Source: Pachyseris speciosa
Taxonomy: Eukaryota; Cnidaria; Anthozoa; Scleractinia; Pachyseridae
Length of the DNA: 64,000 bases
Assembly (NCBI GenBank): GCA_016490735.1
Contig: JAEMWC010000555.1
Span: 420,001-484,000 of the forward strand
Direction: 5' to 3'
Shown: positions 63,641 to 64,000 of the stretch, piece after piece
Layout of the letters: every line of letters starts with the position of its first letter
Position numbering within the stretch: position 1 is the stretch's first letter
Notes under the pieces: model-generated
Told to the model about the DNA's origin: nothing
What the model saw: only the letters and a program-made list of their open reading frames with translations
The model's database searches: none
Program-made: the position numbers and the translations under genes

Positions 63641-64000
63641 CGATATCTGGGGATCTCGTTTTATATTGCCTCGTTTTGATGTAATTTTCGACATATATAT
63701 TGCGGATGACATTTCGGCACATATTTCGGTGCAAACTTATGCAAATAAGGTGGCCCGTATCCCGCGAAAAATGAAAGCGAGGCTGCAACAATTCAACAAC
63801 ATGGCGGCACAGTGGATTCCTGATGTCAACGGCTTCTTCGAGTCTCTTGTCCGTGTGATACGAGGAGCCAGAGGTGATTTGTCTACCAATCAAGTTGACA
63901 GTGCGGAGGTTTGGTGTTGTCGACTAGACGAGTACGAGCGGACATTGACGCTTTTCCTGTCTAGAGTAAGGATCTGTTTATAGTGTAGCGAAGCTACGAT
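63641..64000. other. Unassigned; possible coding fragment
   Basis: A plus-strand frame open to 63,983 encodes KMKARLQQFNNMAAQWIPDV, then SLVRVIRGARGDLSTNQVDS and LDEYERTLTLFLSRVRICL. The composition is protein-like, but no family or splice signal is recognised. It may be an exon or a transposon scrap. Confidence 0.3.

Overview
This is a repeat-rich animal genome window, most likely from a cnidarian and probably an anthozoan such as a stony coral. That assignment is inferred from the mix of element families; no species-diagnostic gene is present. The signs of a eukaryote are spliced exons with GT..AG borders, many 5'-truncated non-LTR retrotransposons, Penelope-like elements, MITEs, microsatellites and a 14.4-kb Polinton/Maverick provirus-like element. 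I see no rRNA, tRNA or CRISPR array, and only one host protein-coding gene.

Layout. 1.3-5.1 kb: the last three exons (minus strand) of a CUB-CUB-transmembrane protein, with a decayed Penelope-like element (PLE) in an intron. 6.8-11.1 kb: a large imperfect inverted repeat made of a non-LTR retrotransposon 3' end, an ATTCAAC minisatellite and nested MITEs. 12-17 kb: a MITE, an AT microsatellite and a decayed Mutator-like transposase-exonuclease gene. 17.3-19.9 kb: a dead L1-like retrotransposon interrupted by a 564-bp retrozyme-like insertion with two head-to-head hammerhead ribozymes and a 13-bp target duplication. 20-37 kb: many MITEs, a 1.9-kb DNA transposon with about 390-bp terminal inverted repeats, several dead LINE fragments and two minisatellite arrays.

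37.2-51.6 kb: the Polinton. Its terminal inverted repeats each begin with a roughly 115-bp palindrome and each encode the first 30 residues of a gene. Inside are small plus-strand genes (including F-box-like ORFs), a minus-strand block (phospholipase A2-like protein, adenovirus-type protease, a putative minor capsid fragment and a proline-rich basic protein), a plus-strand packaging ATPase and a tail-fibre-like repeat protein, small ORFs, a Zn-ribbon protein, a retrovirus-type integrase (plus) and a protein-primed family B DNA polymerase (minus). Nearly all large genes carry frameshifts, so the element is dead. Together they would have supplied replication (polymerase), integration (integrase), packaging (ATPase) and particle formation (protease, structural proteins).

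51.6-59.6 kb: a tandem array of 1.1-1.4-kb units, into one of which the Polinton inserted; the array also holds a 933-bp transposon with a 9-bp target duplication. 59.8-63.4 kb: a second, much younger PLE with a long open reverse-transcriptase frame, head-to-head partial copies and hammerhead-like motifs. The window ends in a 50-bp-type minisatellite and unassigned sequence.

The strongest candidates for something unusual are the hammerhead pair/retrozyme at 17.9-18.4 kb and the Polinton, with its TIR-encoded paired genes and tail-fibre-like protein.
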